A stretch of DNA of 5,093 nucleotides from Saprospiraceae bacterium (GTDB lineage Bacteria > Bacteroidota > Bacteroidia > Chitinophagales > Saprospiraceae): positions 1 to 5,093 of the forward strand of contig JAHDBO010000163.1 in the NCBI GenBank assembly GCA_020630355.1. The letters are read 5' to 3'. Shown one piece after another: positions 1 through 5,093 of this stretch (its first letter is position 1; every line of letters begins with the position of its first letter). The notes below the pieces were generated by a model. It worked only from the letters and a program-made list of their open reading frames with translations. It made no database searches and was not told where the DNA came from. The position numbers and the translations under genes were made by a program.

Positions 1-1106
1 AGTTGTCTTTCCAAGAGGTCGAAACAGGGAAGTATATTGCGAGTGCCCTGCAATCGCTTGGGATACAACACGAGCACGGTGTAGCAGATAATGGTGTGGT
101 CGGTTTGATTCAGGGAAAAAATCCTGATAAAAAAGTCATTGCACTACGGGCAGATATAGATGCTTTACCCATTGTGGAAGCCAACGATGTAGCCTACAAA
201 TCGAAAAATGACGGTGTAATGCACGCCTGTGGGCATGATGTGCATACGGCATCGCTCTTAGGAGCGGCTCGTATTTTAAATGAGCTAAAGAACGACTTTG
301 AAGGTACGATTAAGCTGATTTTTCAACCCGCAGAAGAGAAATTACCAGGAGGGGCCTCTATCATGATTAAGGAAGGCGTCTTGGAGAATCCTAGCCCTGA
401 AGCCATCGTGGGGCAACACGTACATCCCCCGTTGGAAGCAGGAAAAGTAGGTTTTCGAGCAGGACAATACATGGCATCCGCCGATGAAATCTATGTGACC
501 GTCCGAGGTAAAGGCGGACATGGTGCTTTACCACACGACTGCATTGACCCGATTTTGATTACAAGCCATATCATTACCGCTATGCAGCAAATCGTAAGTC
601 GCAATACCAATCCGACCAGTCCGAGCGTACTTACTTTTGGGCAAATTGAATCCGTAGGCGGCTCTACCAACATCATCCCTAATGAAGTCAAATTCAAAGG
701 AACATTCCGAGCGATGGACGAGGTATGGCGTGCCGAAGCCCACAAGCGTATGGTCAAACTAGCGGAGGGCATCGCAGAAAGCATGGGCGGCACTTGTGAT
801 TTTCATATTATGAAAGGCTATCCTTTTTTATATAATGAAGAAAAATTAACCAATAGAGCAAAGCAGAATGCTATTGATTTTCTAGGAGCGGAGCAAGTCG
901 TAGATTTACCGATCCGAATGACCGCAGAAGATTTCGCTTATTACTCGCAAGCAATGCCAGCTTGTTTCTACCGCCTAGGGACGGGGAATAAAGCCAAAGG
1001 CATCAGCTCGCCTGTACATACGACCACTTTCGACATTGATGAAGCAGCCTTGGAAACAAGCATTGGCTTAATGGCATGGTTGGCCGTTTGTGAACTAGGG
1101 GAATGA
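1..1106 (+). CDS. M20D family metallo-amidohydrolase (N-acyl-amino-acid / hippurate hydrolase type), 5' partial
   Basis: Zinc-type amidohydrolase of peptidase family M20D, expected to hydrolyse N-acylated amino acids in the cytoplasm; the actual substrate cannot be read from the sequence. Counting from the Leu codon at position 3: ADIDALP (about 50-56) holds the Asp next to the metal site; HACGHD (74-79) gives Cys76 and His78; PAEE (109-112) gives the catalytic base and metal ligand; QHVHP (138-142) gives further His ligands; SPVH (336-339) gives the C-terminal His ligand. The lid/dimerisation domain lies at about 160-270 and begins near GKGGHGALPH. No signal peptide is visible. The TTG at position 3 is not the start: bases 1-2 (AG) plus this reading frame fit the family's conserved N-terminal HPELSFQE, so roughly 25-30 residues lie outside the window. 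All metal ligands are present, so the gene looks intact. Family certain; substrate unknown. Confidence 0.93.
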   Translation, partial: LSFQEVETGKYIASALQSLGIQHEHGVADNGVVGLIQGKNPDKKVIALRADIDALPIVEANDVAYKSKNDGVMHACGHDVHTASLLGAARILNELKNDFEGTIKLIFQPAEEKLPGGASIMIKEGVLENPSPEAIVGQHVHPPLEAGKVGFRAGQYMASADEIYVTVRGKGGHGALPHDCIDPILITSHIITAMQQIVSRNTNPTSPSVLTFGQIESVGGSTNIIPNEVKFKGTFRAMDEVWRAEAHKRMVKLAEGIAESMGGTCDFHIMKGYPFLYNEEKLTNRAKQNAIDFLGAEQVVDLPIRMTAEDFAYYSQAMPACFYRLGTGNKAKGISSPVHTTTFDIDEAALETSIGLMAWLAVCELGE

Positions 1107-1119
1107 GAGAATACTTTTA
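1087..1119 (+). promoter_or_regulatory. Candidate Bacteroidota-type promoter for truA
   Basis: TTTG at 1087-1090, a 21-base spacer and TACTTTTA at 1112-1119 match five of six fixed positions of the Bacteroidota -7 box TAnnTTTG, with A in place of the last G. The predicted start of transcription lies about 25-30 bases ahead of the GTG codon at 1153. The -33 part falls inside the end of the amidohydrolase gene. The match is weak and truA could equally be read through from upstream. Confidence 0.3.
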
Positions 1120-1152
1120 TAAAATTTACTTCAATAAACAACTTCTACGAAC

Positions 1153-1908
1153 GTGCGTTACTTCGCAGCTTTAGCTTATAACGGAACAAATTACAGCGGT
1201 TGGCAACGGCAGCCTAATGCCATTTCTGTGCAGCAAGTCATCGAGGAAGCCATGTCTTTAATCTTACGAACAGAACTCAGCGTTATGGGCTGCGGAAGGA
1301 CGGATACGGGAGTACATGCAAGTTATTTTATTATTCATTTTGATTTTGAGGGAGATTTTCCAAAGGCATTTATGAGCCGTCTCAACAAATATTTACCAGC
1401 AGATATTGTTTTTTATTGGATAAAAGCGGTACATAAAGAGGCGCACGCCCGTTTTGATGCTTATCATCGCAGCTATGAGTATCATTTAGATTTTTATAAA
1501 AATCCTTTTCAGGAAAACACCACTTTCCATTTTCCTTTTGCAGATAAATTAGATATAGACAAAATGCAAGCAGCTGCACAACTGCTGCTAGAATACGATG
1601 AATTTGCCACTTTTTGCAAGACTAACTCCGATGCCAAGACCATGTTTTGCCAAATGAAGCGAGCAGAATGGGAACTTAGAAACAATGGGAAGAAGCTCGT
1701 TTTTCACATTTCTGCCAATCGGTTTTTACGAGGCATGGTACGCTTGATTGTAGGGATGTGCTTAAATGTAGGACTTGGAAAAATCAACATCAAGGACGTC
1801 CAGAACGCTTTAGACCAGCAAAAACCACTAAAAAAGAACCTCAGTGTGGCCGCTAAAGGCCTCTATTTGACGGAAGTCAAATATCCCTTTATTGAAGAAG
1901 ATTCGTAA
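1153..1908 (+). CDS. truA: tRNA pseudouridine(38-40) synthase TruA
   Basis: Cytoplasmic enzyme that isomerises uridines 38, 39 and 40 in the anticodon stem-loop of many tRNAs to pseudouridine. The 251 residues match the family's usual length. Seen in order: N-terminal RYFAALAYNGTNYSGWQ (2-18); the catalytic motif GRTDTGVHA (48-56) with nucleophile Asp51; HARFDAYHRSYEY (98-110), which carries the conserved active-site Tyr; and ANRFLRGMVRLIVG (188-201), the C-terminal active-site segment. The start is GTG at 1153; it puts the protein exactly at the family's normal N-terminus. No ribosome-binding sequence is visible ahead of it, as is usual in Bacteroidota. The gene follows the amidohydrolase by 46 bases and faces the minus-strand TonB_C gene with only 4 bases between stops. 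Nothing suggests damage or transfer. Confidence 0.97.
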   Translation: MRYFAALAYNGTNYSGWQRQPNAISVQQVIEEAMSLILRTELSVMGCGRTDTGVHASYFIIHFDFEGDFPKAFMSRLNKYLPADIVFYWIKAVHKEAHARFDAYHRSYEYHLDFYKNPFQENTTFHFPFADKLDIDKMQAAAQLLLEYDEFATFCKTNSDAKTMFCQMKRAEWELRNNGKKLVFHISANRFLRGMVRLIVGMCLNVGLGKINIKDVQNALDQQKPLKKNLSVAAKGLYLTEVKYPFIEEDS

Positions 1909-1912
1909 GGGA

Positions 1913-2665
1913 CTATATCACCTCAAAAACACGCTTGATTTCTAGTAGTTGCCCTTCATTTTCAATCATTGCCTGAAAAAGAATCGTTCCTCCTTTTTTT
2001 ACTTTGCGCAAACGCTTTCTCATATCAGCGTTAATATCACCGACGCTTATGATTGTCTTATGTTTTCGACCTTTTGTATACTGCATATCTAGGCGTTGTA
2101 GAGGAAATTCATTCCCAAAAATATCTCGAACAATAATTGGTTCTACCGAATTAGACAATAGGGCTTCTTTGGTTGCTTTATCGGTATACAAGTCCCCCCA
2201 CGAAATACGATAACTATCTTCATCACTCAAATCCACTTCTTTCAAATTGAAGCGAATTGGCAACGCCATTTTCACACTTACCTGCTCTCCTCCCTTAGTC
2301 GCTGGCTCCCAATCAGGCATGGCACGTAGTACTCGAAGCGCTTCTGTTCCGCAACCTACCCCAATGTCCCTTAAAACTTTTTCATCAGAAATAAGCCCTT
2401 CTTCATTCACCTTGAAACTCACAATAACTTGCCCTCTTACTCCCTGCTCCAAGGCTAATTGAGGATACCGCAAATTTTCTCGAATAAAGCCGATAACTTT
2501 TTCATCAGAACAATCTCGCTTAGCTTGTCCTTCTAGATGCGCACAACCTTCAAAGTAAGGCATCGTTTCCACCAGACCAAGTGTCGTAGAATCCTGTGTT
2601 ACTCCTTGCGCAAACATCGAAGAGTAACTAATAACTAAAATAAAAAGCGGTAATATGTTTTTCAT
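1913..2665 (-). CDS. Secreted protein with a TonB C-terminal domain and an additional C-terminal region
   Basis: Predicted 250-residue exported protein. Residues 1-20 are a signal peptide (MKN, a hydrophobic stretch, then SSMFAQ), with likely cleavage near Ala19. Residues about 35-142 fit a TonB C-terminal domain of the Bacteroidota type: FIRENLRYPQLALEQGVRGQ (60-79), then VIVSFKVNEEGLISDEKVLR (80-99), then GVGCGTEALRVLRAMPDWEP, ending in LPIRFNL (135-141). Cys41, Cys52 and Cys105 sit at places where such domains often carry Cys. There is no transmembrane anchor and no Pro-rich periplasm-spanning linker, so it is unlikely to be a classical energy-coupling TonB; a free periplasmic role is inferred. 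Residues about 143-250 are not recognised with confidence; the end (IISVGDINADMRKRLRKVKK, then a beta-rich stretch ending FEVI) faintly resembles the C-terminal domain of GldM-type proteins. The ATG at 2665 is preferred to a TTG one codon earlier because it gives a normal MKN signal-peptide start. Confidence 0.82.
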   Translation of the reverse strand: MKNILPLFILVISYSSMFAQGVTQDSTTLGLVETMPYFEGCAHLEGQAKRDCSDEKVIGFIRENLRYPQLALEQGVRGQVIVSFKVNEEGLISDEKVLRDIGVGCGTEALRVLRAMPDWEPATKGGEQVSVKMALPIRFNLKEVDLSDEDSYRISWGDLYTDKATKEALLSNSVEPIIVRDIFGNEFPLQRLDMQYTKGRKHKTIISVGDINADMRKRLRKVKKGGTILFQAMIENEGQLLEIKRVFEVI

Positions 2666-2669
2666 CAAT

Positions 2670-2704
2670 AATAGATTTTAGACATTAGTCTTTAGATATT
2701 AGAT
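2670..2704. repeat. Degenerate 7-base tandem repeat, five units
   Basis: Five consecutive heptads (2670-2676, 2677-2683, 2684-2690, 2691-2697, 2698-2704) all carry TAG at the same phase, with consensus WTTAGAY on the plus strand. Units 2+3 and 4+5 form a period-14 direct repeat with 11 of 12 bases identical (2677-2688 and 2691-2702). The array lies just upstream of the ATG of the minus-strand TonB_C gene, within its predicted 5' untranslated region. Function unknown; it may be a decayed intergenic minisatellite. Confidence 0.6.
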
Positions 2705-2712
2705 TAAAAAAA

Positions 2713-2742
2713 CAAGACTATATAGCTTTATGATTTTTCAAT
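2713..2742 (-). promoter_or_regulatory. Candidate Bacteroidota-type promoter for the TonB_C-domain gene
   Basis: Read on the minus strand: ATTG (2742-2739), an 18-base spacer, then TAGTCTTG (2720-2713), matching five of six fixed bases of TAnnTTTG. Transcription would start near 2706, about 40 bases ahead of the ATG at 2665, and the leader would contain the heptad array. The -7 element also overlaps one arm of a 7-base inverted repeat (TAGTCTT at 2686-2692, AAGACTA at 2714-2720). Confidence 0.4.
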
Positions 2743-2769
2743 AATCCGATTTAGATAATGTCTACTGAT

Positions 2770-2799
2770 TTTGTGTTAGTCTATGACGGGTATATTTTG
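2770..2799 (+). promoter_or_regulatory. Candidate Bacteroidota-type promoter for the DUF393-CapA-folA gene run
   Basis: TTTG (2770-2773), a 17-base spacer and TATATTTTG (2791-2799) resemble the TTTG / TAnnTTTG pair, with one extra base inside the -7 element. Transcription would begin near 2806 and leave an untranslated leader of about 145 bases before the TTG at 2952. It diverges from the minus-strand candidate at 2713-2742. Confidence 0.4.
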
Positions 2800-2856
2800 G
2801 TACGAATGAGGTTAATAAGCAAAAAATCCTTGAGGCTAAACCCATCTGTTCCCACC

Positions 2857-2885
2857 TACACCAATTTTGTGCCTATTACACCAAT
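2857..2885. repeat. Spaced direct repeat TACACCAAT (two copies, 20-base period)
   Basis: TACACCAAT occurs exactly at 2857-2865 and again at 2877-2885. CCTA words sit nearby at 2855, 2872 and 2891. The 20-base period is close to two helical turns, which would suit a protein binding two sites on one face of the DNA, but no regulator is encoded in the window and chance is possible. It lies in the leader or promoter region of the DUF393 gene. Confidence 0.35.
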
Positions 2886-2906
2886 ATATACCTATCTTCT
2901 TAAAAC

Positions 2907-2936
2907 TATCTTATTTTCGTAAATGTTATAAGGATA
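2907..2936 (+). promoter_or_regulatory. Imperfect hairpin just ahead of the DUF393 start
   Basis: TATCTTAT (2907-2914) and ATAAGGATA (2928-2936) can pair with one bulged G around a 13-base loop. The 3' arm covers the only purine-rich run (AAGGATAAGAG) ahead of the TTG start at 2952, so folding could affect initiation. There is no T-run after it, so it does not look like a terminator. The stem is AT-rich and weak. Confidence 0.25.
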
Positions 2937-2951
2937 AGAGAATTTAAAATT

Positions 2952-3359
2952 TTGAAAACAACCGACAAGCCCATATTGCTCTTTGATGGCGTCTGCAACT
3001 TATGTAGTACTGCCGTACAGTTTATCATCAAACAAGACAAAAAAGCTCGTTTTCGCTTCGCTTCACTCCAATCAGAAACAGGACAACAGTTGTTACAAAA
3101 ATTCAATCTCCCCACTGATGATATTACAACAATGGTACTGATAGAGGGAGACAAATATTATACCCATTCGACGGCAGGTTTGCGCAATGCACTACATTTG
3201 GGCGGTTTATGGCAGTTATTGTATGGTTTTATTATTGTTCCCAAGCCGATTCGGGATGCCGTTTACAATTGGATTGCTAGGAATCGCTACCGCTGGTTTG
3301 GGCAATCTGAGGCTTGTATGATTCCTACGCCAGAATTGAAAGCACGGTTTTTGGACTAG
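2952..3359 (+). CDS. DCC-family (DUF393) thiol-disulfide oxidoreductase-like protein
   Basis: Small 135-residue protein of the DCC family (DUF393), often annotated as a thiol-disulfide oxidoreductase though few members have been studied. The family signature DGVCNLC is at residues 12-18, with a CxxC pair at Cys15 and Cys18 after ILLFDG. FRFASLQS (34-41) follows, a hydrophobic stretch lies near 83-97, and the conserved tail RYRWFG ... CMIPTPELKARFLD ends the protein, so both ends are present. There is no signal peptide; a cytoplasmic location is inferred. The start is taken as TTG at 2952: no in-frame ATG lies between it and the DGVC motif or a short way upstream, and it gives the usual short N-terminal lead. 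A nearby ATG at 2923 is out of frame and soon meets a stop. It is first in a same-strand run with the CapA-like gene and folA. Redox activity and substrate are unproven. Confidence 0.88.
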   Translation: MKTTDKPILLFDGVCNLCSTAVQFIIKQDKKARFRFASLQSETGQQLLQKFNLPTDDITTMVLIEGDKYYTHSTAGLRNALHLGGLWQLLYGFIIVPKPIRDAVYNWIARNRYRWFGQSEACMIPTPELKARFLD

Positions 3360-3397
3360 GCTTTTGCAGCTCTGTTTTTTCCTTCTATCTTCACCGA

Positions 3398-4558
3398 ATG
3401 AAACCAATTAGCTTCATTCTTCTCCTCTTGATGAGTATCCATTTGGCGAAAGCTCAAAACACAGCAAATCAAGATAGCACTATTGAAATGTCCATGATAT
3501 TTGTAGGAGATATTATGGGGCATGGACCACAGATACAATCTGCCGAAGTCGTTAAAAACAAAAGTTATAATTACAGCCCTTGTTTCGAGTACATTTCGCC
3601 TATCCTCCAAAAAAATGACTTGGCCATTGGTAATTTGGAAGTCACCCTGCCCGGTAAGCCACCTTACAAGGGCTATCCCCGTTTTAGAAGCCATGACGAT
3701 TTAGCGAGAGACTTGCGCCTAGCGGGTTTTGACATGTTGGTTACTTCCAACAACCATTCTAATGATGGCGGAAAGGCGGGTGTCATCAATACGATACAGA
3801 CGCTAAAAGAATGGGGTTTTTATCAGACAGGAACTTTTAAAAACCAAGTGGAACGACAAATGTATTATCCGCTTCTTGTTTTTAGAAATGGCTTTAAAAT
3901 TGCTTTTCTCAATTATACTTATGGTACAAATGGCATCAAAACCAAAGCCCCTACGATAGTCAATGAAATCGACGAAGCACAAATCCAAGCCGACTTGGAA
4001 ATGGCAAAAAAACTCCAGCCCGACTTCATTATCACTTTGATTCATTGGGGAGACGAATACCAACTTAACGAAAACAAATGGCAACAAGAATTGGCGAAAA
4101 AGATTTTTGCTTGGGGTTCGGATTTGATAGTGGGTGCGCATCCGCATGTCGTACAACCCATCAAGCAGATGCCTGACGGAAAAGTGATTGCCTACTCCTT
4201 GGGGAATTTCATTTCCAACCAAAAACAGCCCAATACCGATATTGGATTGATGTTTGAGATTGCTTTGCGCAAAAATATTAGAACAGGTCAAACGGCATTA
4301 GCCAATCATCATTATATCCCGATTTGGCGATACCGTAAAAAAGAAAGTGACAAAACGACCTTCATGACGCTTCCCGTTTCTACCTTTGAAAACGGAAACG
4401 AGCATTTGTTGGATATGCCTGAAAAGGACAAAAAACAGATGGCAGCATCCGCCAAAAGAATCCGAAATCATCTCAACAAATATCAAGGGATAGAAAAACG
4501 TTATACAATCAAAGATTTGAATCTCCAATTCAAAAAAGAAGCGGTACAAGCCCAATAA
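3398..4558 (+). CDS. Exported CapA / PGA_cap-family metallophosphoesterase-like protein
   Basis: A 386-residue protein of the bacterial capsule-synthesis CapA (PGA_cap) family, which has a calcineurin-like metallophosphoesterase fold. Family motifs in order: FVGDIMGHG (35-43), GNLEVTLPG (78-86), SNNHSNDGG (117-125), HWGDEY (216-221), GAHPHVVQP (246-254) and YSLGNFISNQ (266-275). Asp38, Glu81, Asn119, His120, His216, His248 and His250 are the expected metal-site residues, so the site looks complete. Residues 1-20 (MKP, hydrophobic core, AKAQ) are a signal peptide, placing the protein in the periplasm or outside. The last 80 or so residues are Lys-rich and lie beyond the core. An in-frame ATG at 3314 would overlap the previous gene by 46 bases and bury the signal peptide, so ATG at 3398 is chosen. 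No other capsule or poly-gamma-glutamate genes (capB, capC) are present, so a role in capsule synthesis is not supported here; substrate unknown. Confidence 0.9.
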   Translation: MKPISFILLLLMSIHLAKAQNTANQDSTIEMSMIFVGDIMGHGPQIQSAEVVKNKSYNYSPCFEYISPILQKNDLAIGNLEVTLPGKPPYKGYPRFRSHDDLARDLRLAGFDMLVTSNNHSNDGGKAGVINTIQTLKEWGFYQTGTFKNQVERQMYYPLLVFRNGFKIAFLNYTYGTNGIKTKAPTIVNEIDEAQIQADLEMAKKLQPDFIITLIHWGDEYQLNENKWQQELAKKIFAWGSDLIVGAHPHVVQPIKQMPDGKVIAYSLGNFISNQKQPNTDIGLMFEIALRKNIRTGQTALANHHYIPIWRYRKKESDKTTFMTLPVSTFENGNEHLLDMPEKDKKQMAASAKRIRNHLNKYQGIEKRYTIKDLNLQFKKEAVQAQ

Positions 4559-4591
4559 AATTATTTACTATTCATTCTTCATTACTAATTA
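4557..4591. repeat. AT-rich spacer with 7-base periodicity
   Basis: The gap between the CapA-like gene and folA divides into five heptads at 4557, 4564, 4571, 4578 and 4585, drifting around TTCATTA; the third and fourth differ at one base only. The first unit overlaps the last two bases of the preceding stop codon. It ends three bases before the folA ATG, so it fills the place where a ribosome-binding site would be. Its period equals that of the array at 2670-2704, though the unit sequence differs. It could be simple AT-rich spacer drift. Confidence 0.4.
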
Positions 4592-4594
4592 CCC

Positions 4595-5086
4595 ATGATT
4601 GTCTCCGCTATTGTCGCTGCCGCTAAAAATCGAGTTATCGGGAAGAATAACGATATTCCTTGGTATTTGCCTGCTGATTTGAAGTACTTCAAAAAGATGA
4701 CTTTAAATCATCACATTATCATGGGGCGCAAGTGCTATCAGTCGATTGGTAGACCGCTGCCCAAGCGAACGAATATCGTACTGACCCGACAGCCGTTTTT
4801 TACTTCCTCAGGTTGTATCGTCGCACGATCTATCCAAGAAGCCTTAGAGATTGCGCACGATAATGGGGAAAAGGAAGCTTTCATCATCGGTGGTGGGGAG
4901 ATTTACCAACAAAGCATGGAATTTTGGGATAAGATTTATTACACCGATGTGGATTTGGAAGTAGATGGCGAGGTGTATTTTCCTGAAATTCCTTCGAGCG
5001 ATTGGAAGCTTGTCCGAGAGGATATTCGCCTAGCAAATGGGAAAAATGAGTATAATTATAATTTCAAATTATTTGAAAGAAAGTAG
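4595..5086 (+). CDS. folA: Dihydrofolate reductase (type I)
   Basis: Cytoplasmic enzyme that reduces dihydrofolate to tetrahydrofolate with NADPH, serving thymidylate, purine and methionine synthesis; it is the target of trimethoprim. The 163 residues are the normal chromosomal length. Seen: N-terminal IVAAAKNRVIGKNNDIPWYLPADL (read in two parts, 6-20 and 21-29), with Trp23 and the catalytic acid Asp28; Phe32 and Leu29 in the folate pocket; MGRKCYQSIGRPLPKR (43-58), the NADPH-binding stretch; IIGGGEIY (97-104), the Gly-rich cofactor loop with Tyr104; and YYTDVD (115-120), with Thr117 that supports the catalytic Asp. Cys47 stands where E. coli has Thr46; the rest of the site is standard and gives no clear sign of drug resistance. 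ATG at 4595 is 36 bases after the CapA-like gene, with no Shine-Dalgarno, so co-transcription is likely. The partner thyA is not in the window. TAG stop at 5084-5086. Confidence 0.97.
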   Translation: MIVSAIVAAAKNRVIGKNNDIPWYLPADLKYFKKMTLNHHIIMGRKCYQSIGRPLPKRTNIVLTRQPFFTSSGCIVARSIQEALEIAHDNGEKEAFIIGGGEIYQQSMEFWDKIYYTDVDLEVDGEVYFPEIPSSDWKLVREDIRLANGKNEYNYNFKLFERK

Positions 5087-5093
5087 TTCTTTA

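Noticed and set aside
491..793. 100-codon open frame on the minus strand inside the amidohydrolase gene
   Set aside because: It is antisense to conserved M20D coding sequence and its product is unfamiliar, so it is taken as a shadow.
1848..1861. GGCC-GCTAAA-GGCC inverted repeat near the end of truA as a terminator
   Set aside because: The stem is only four pairs, lies inside coding sequence and has no T-run after it on either strand.
1973..2000. A-rich / T-rich inverted segment near the end of the TonB_C gene as a bidirectional terminator
   Set aside because: The possible stem is about six mostly A-T pairs around an 11-base loop and lies within coding sequence; too weak to call.
2666..2668. 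TTG one codon upstream of ATG 2665 as start of the TonB_C gene
   Set aside because: The ATG directly after it gives a typical MKN signal-peptide start, so the TTG is not needed.
3363..3393. Promoter-like pair TTTG, 19 bases, TATCTTCA before the CapA-like gene
   Set aside because: The -7 element matches only four of six fixed bases, and transcription would start at or after the ATG at 3398.
3314..3397. N-terminal extension of the CapA-like gene from ATG 3314
   Set aside because: It would overlap the DUF393 gene by 46 bases and put 28 residues ahead of a clear signal peptide that begins at ATG 3398.
3803..4291. 162-codon open frame on the minus strand inside the CapA-like gene
   Set aside because: It lies wholly opposite a gene with all family motifs; its translation shows no recognisable domain and looks like an antisense shadow.

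Overview
The window reads as ordinary chromosomal DNA of a Bacteroidota bacterium, possibly near the Saprospiria, although the class is only a guess. The evidence for the phylum is: no Shine-Dalgarno-like sequence in front of the clear starts; promoter candidates that fit the Bacteroidota pattern (TTTG, about 19 bases, TAnnTTTG) better than the E. coli one; a secreted TonB C-terminal-domain protein with the Cys pattern common in that phylum; a DCC-family (DUF393) protein; and AT-rich heptad-periodic spacers. No phage, transposon, tRNA, rRNA or CRISPR signal was seen.

Layout: (1) 1-1106, plus strand: 3' part of an M20D amidohydrolase, cut by the window edge inside its conserved HPELSFQE-type N-terminus. 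(2) 1153-1908, plus strand: truA, tRNA pseudouridine synthase, with a GTG start. (3) 1913-2665, minus strand: a secreted two-part protein with a TonB C-terminal domain, convergent with truA, with only 4 bases between the stops. (4) 2666-2951: a divergent intergenic region holding two promoter candidates, a five-unit heptad array, a spaced direct repeat and an imperfect hairpin. (5) 2952-3359, plus: DCC-family (DUF393) protein with a probable TTG start. (6) 3398-4558, plus: secreted CapA/PGA_cap-family metallophosphoesterase-like protein. (7) 4595-5086, plus: folA, dihydrofolate reductase, complete, ending 7 bases before the window edge.

The three genes 2952-5086 run head to tail with gaps of 38 and 36 bases and are probably co-transcribed. 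They share no obvious pathway: a putative thiol-redox protein, an envelope phosphoesterase-like protein and a folate enzyme. truA may be read from the upstream amidohydrolase transcript or from its own weak promoter candidate. The window is mostly housekeeping genes and I do not see a convincing new biological system. The points most worth a second look are the architecture of the TonB_C protein, the heptad-repeat spacers, and the non-ATG start with an upstream hairpin at the DUF393 gene.
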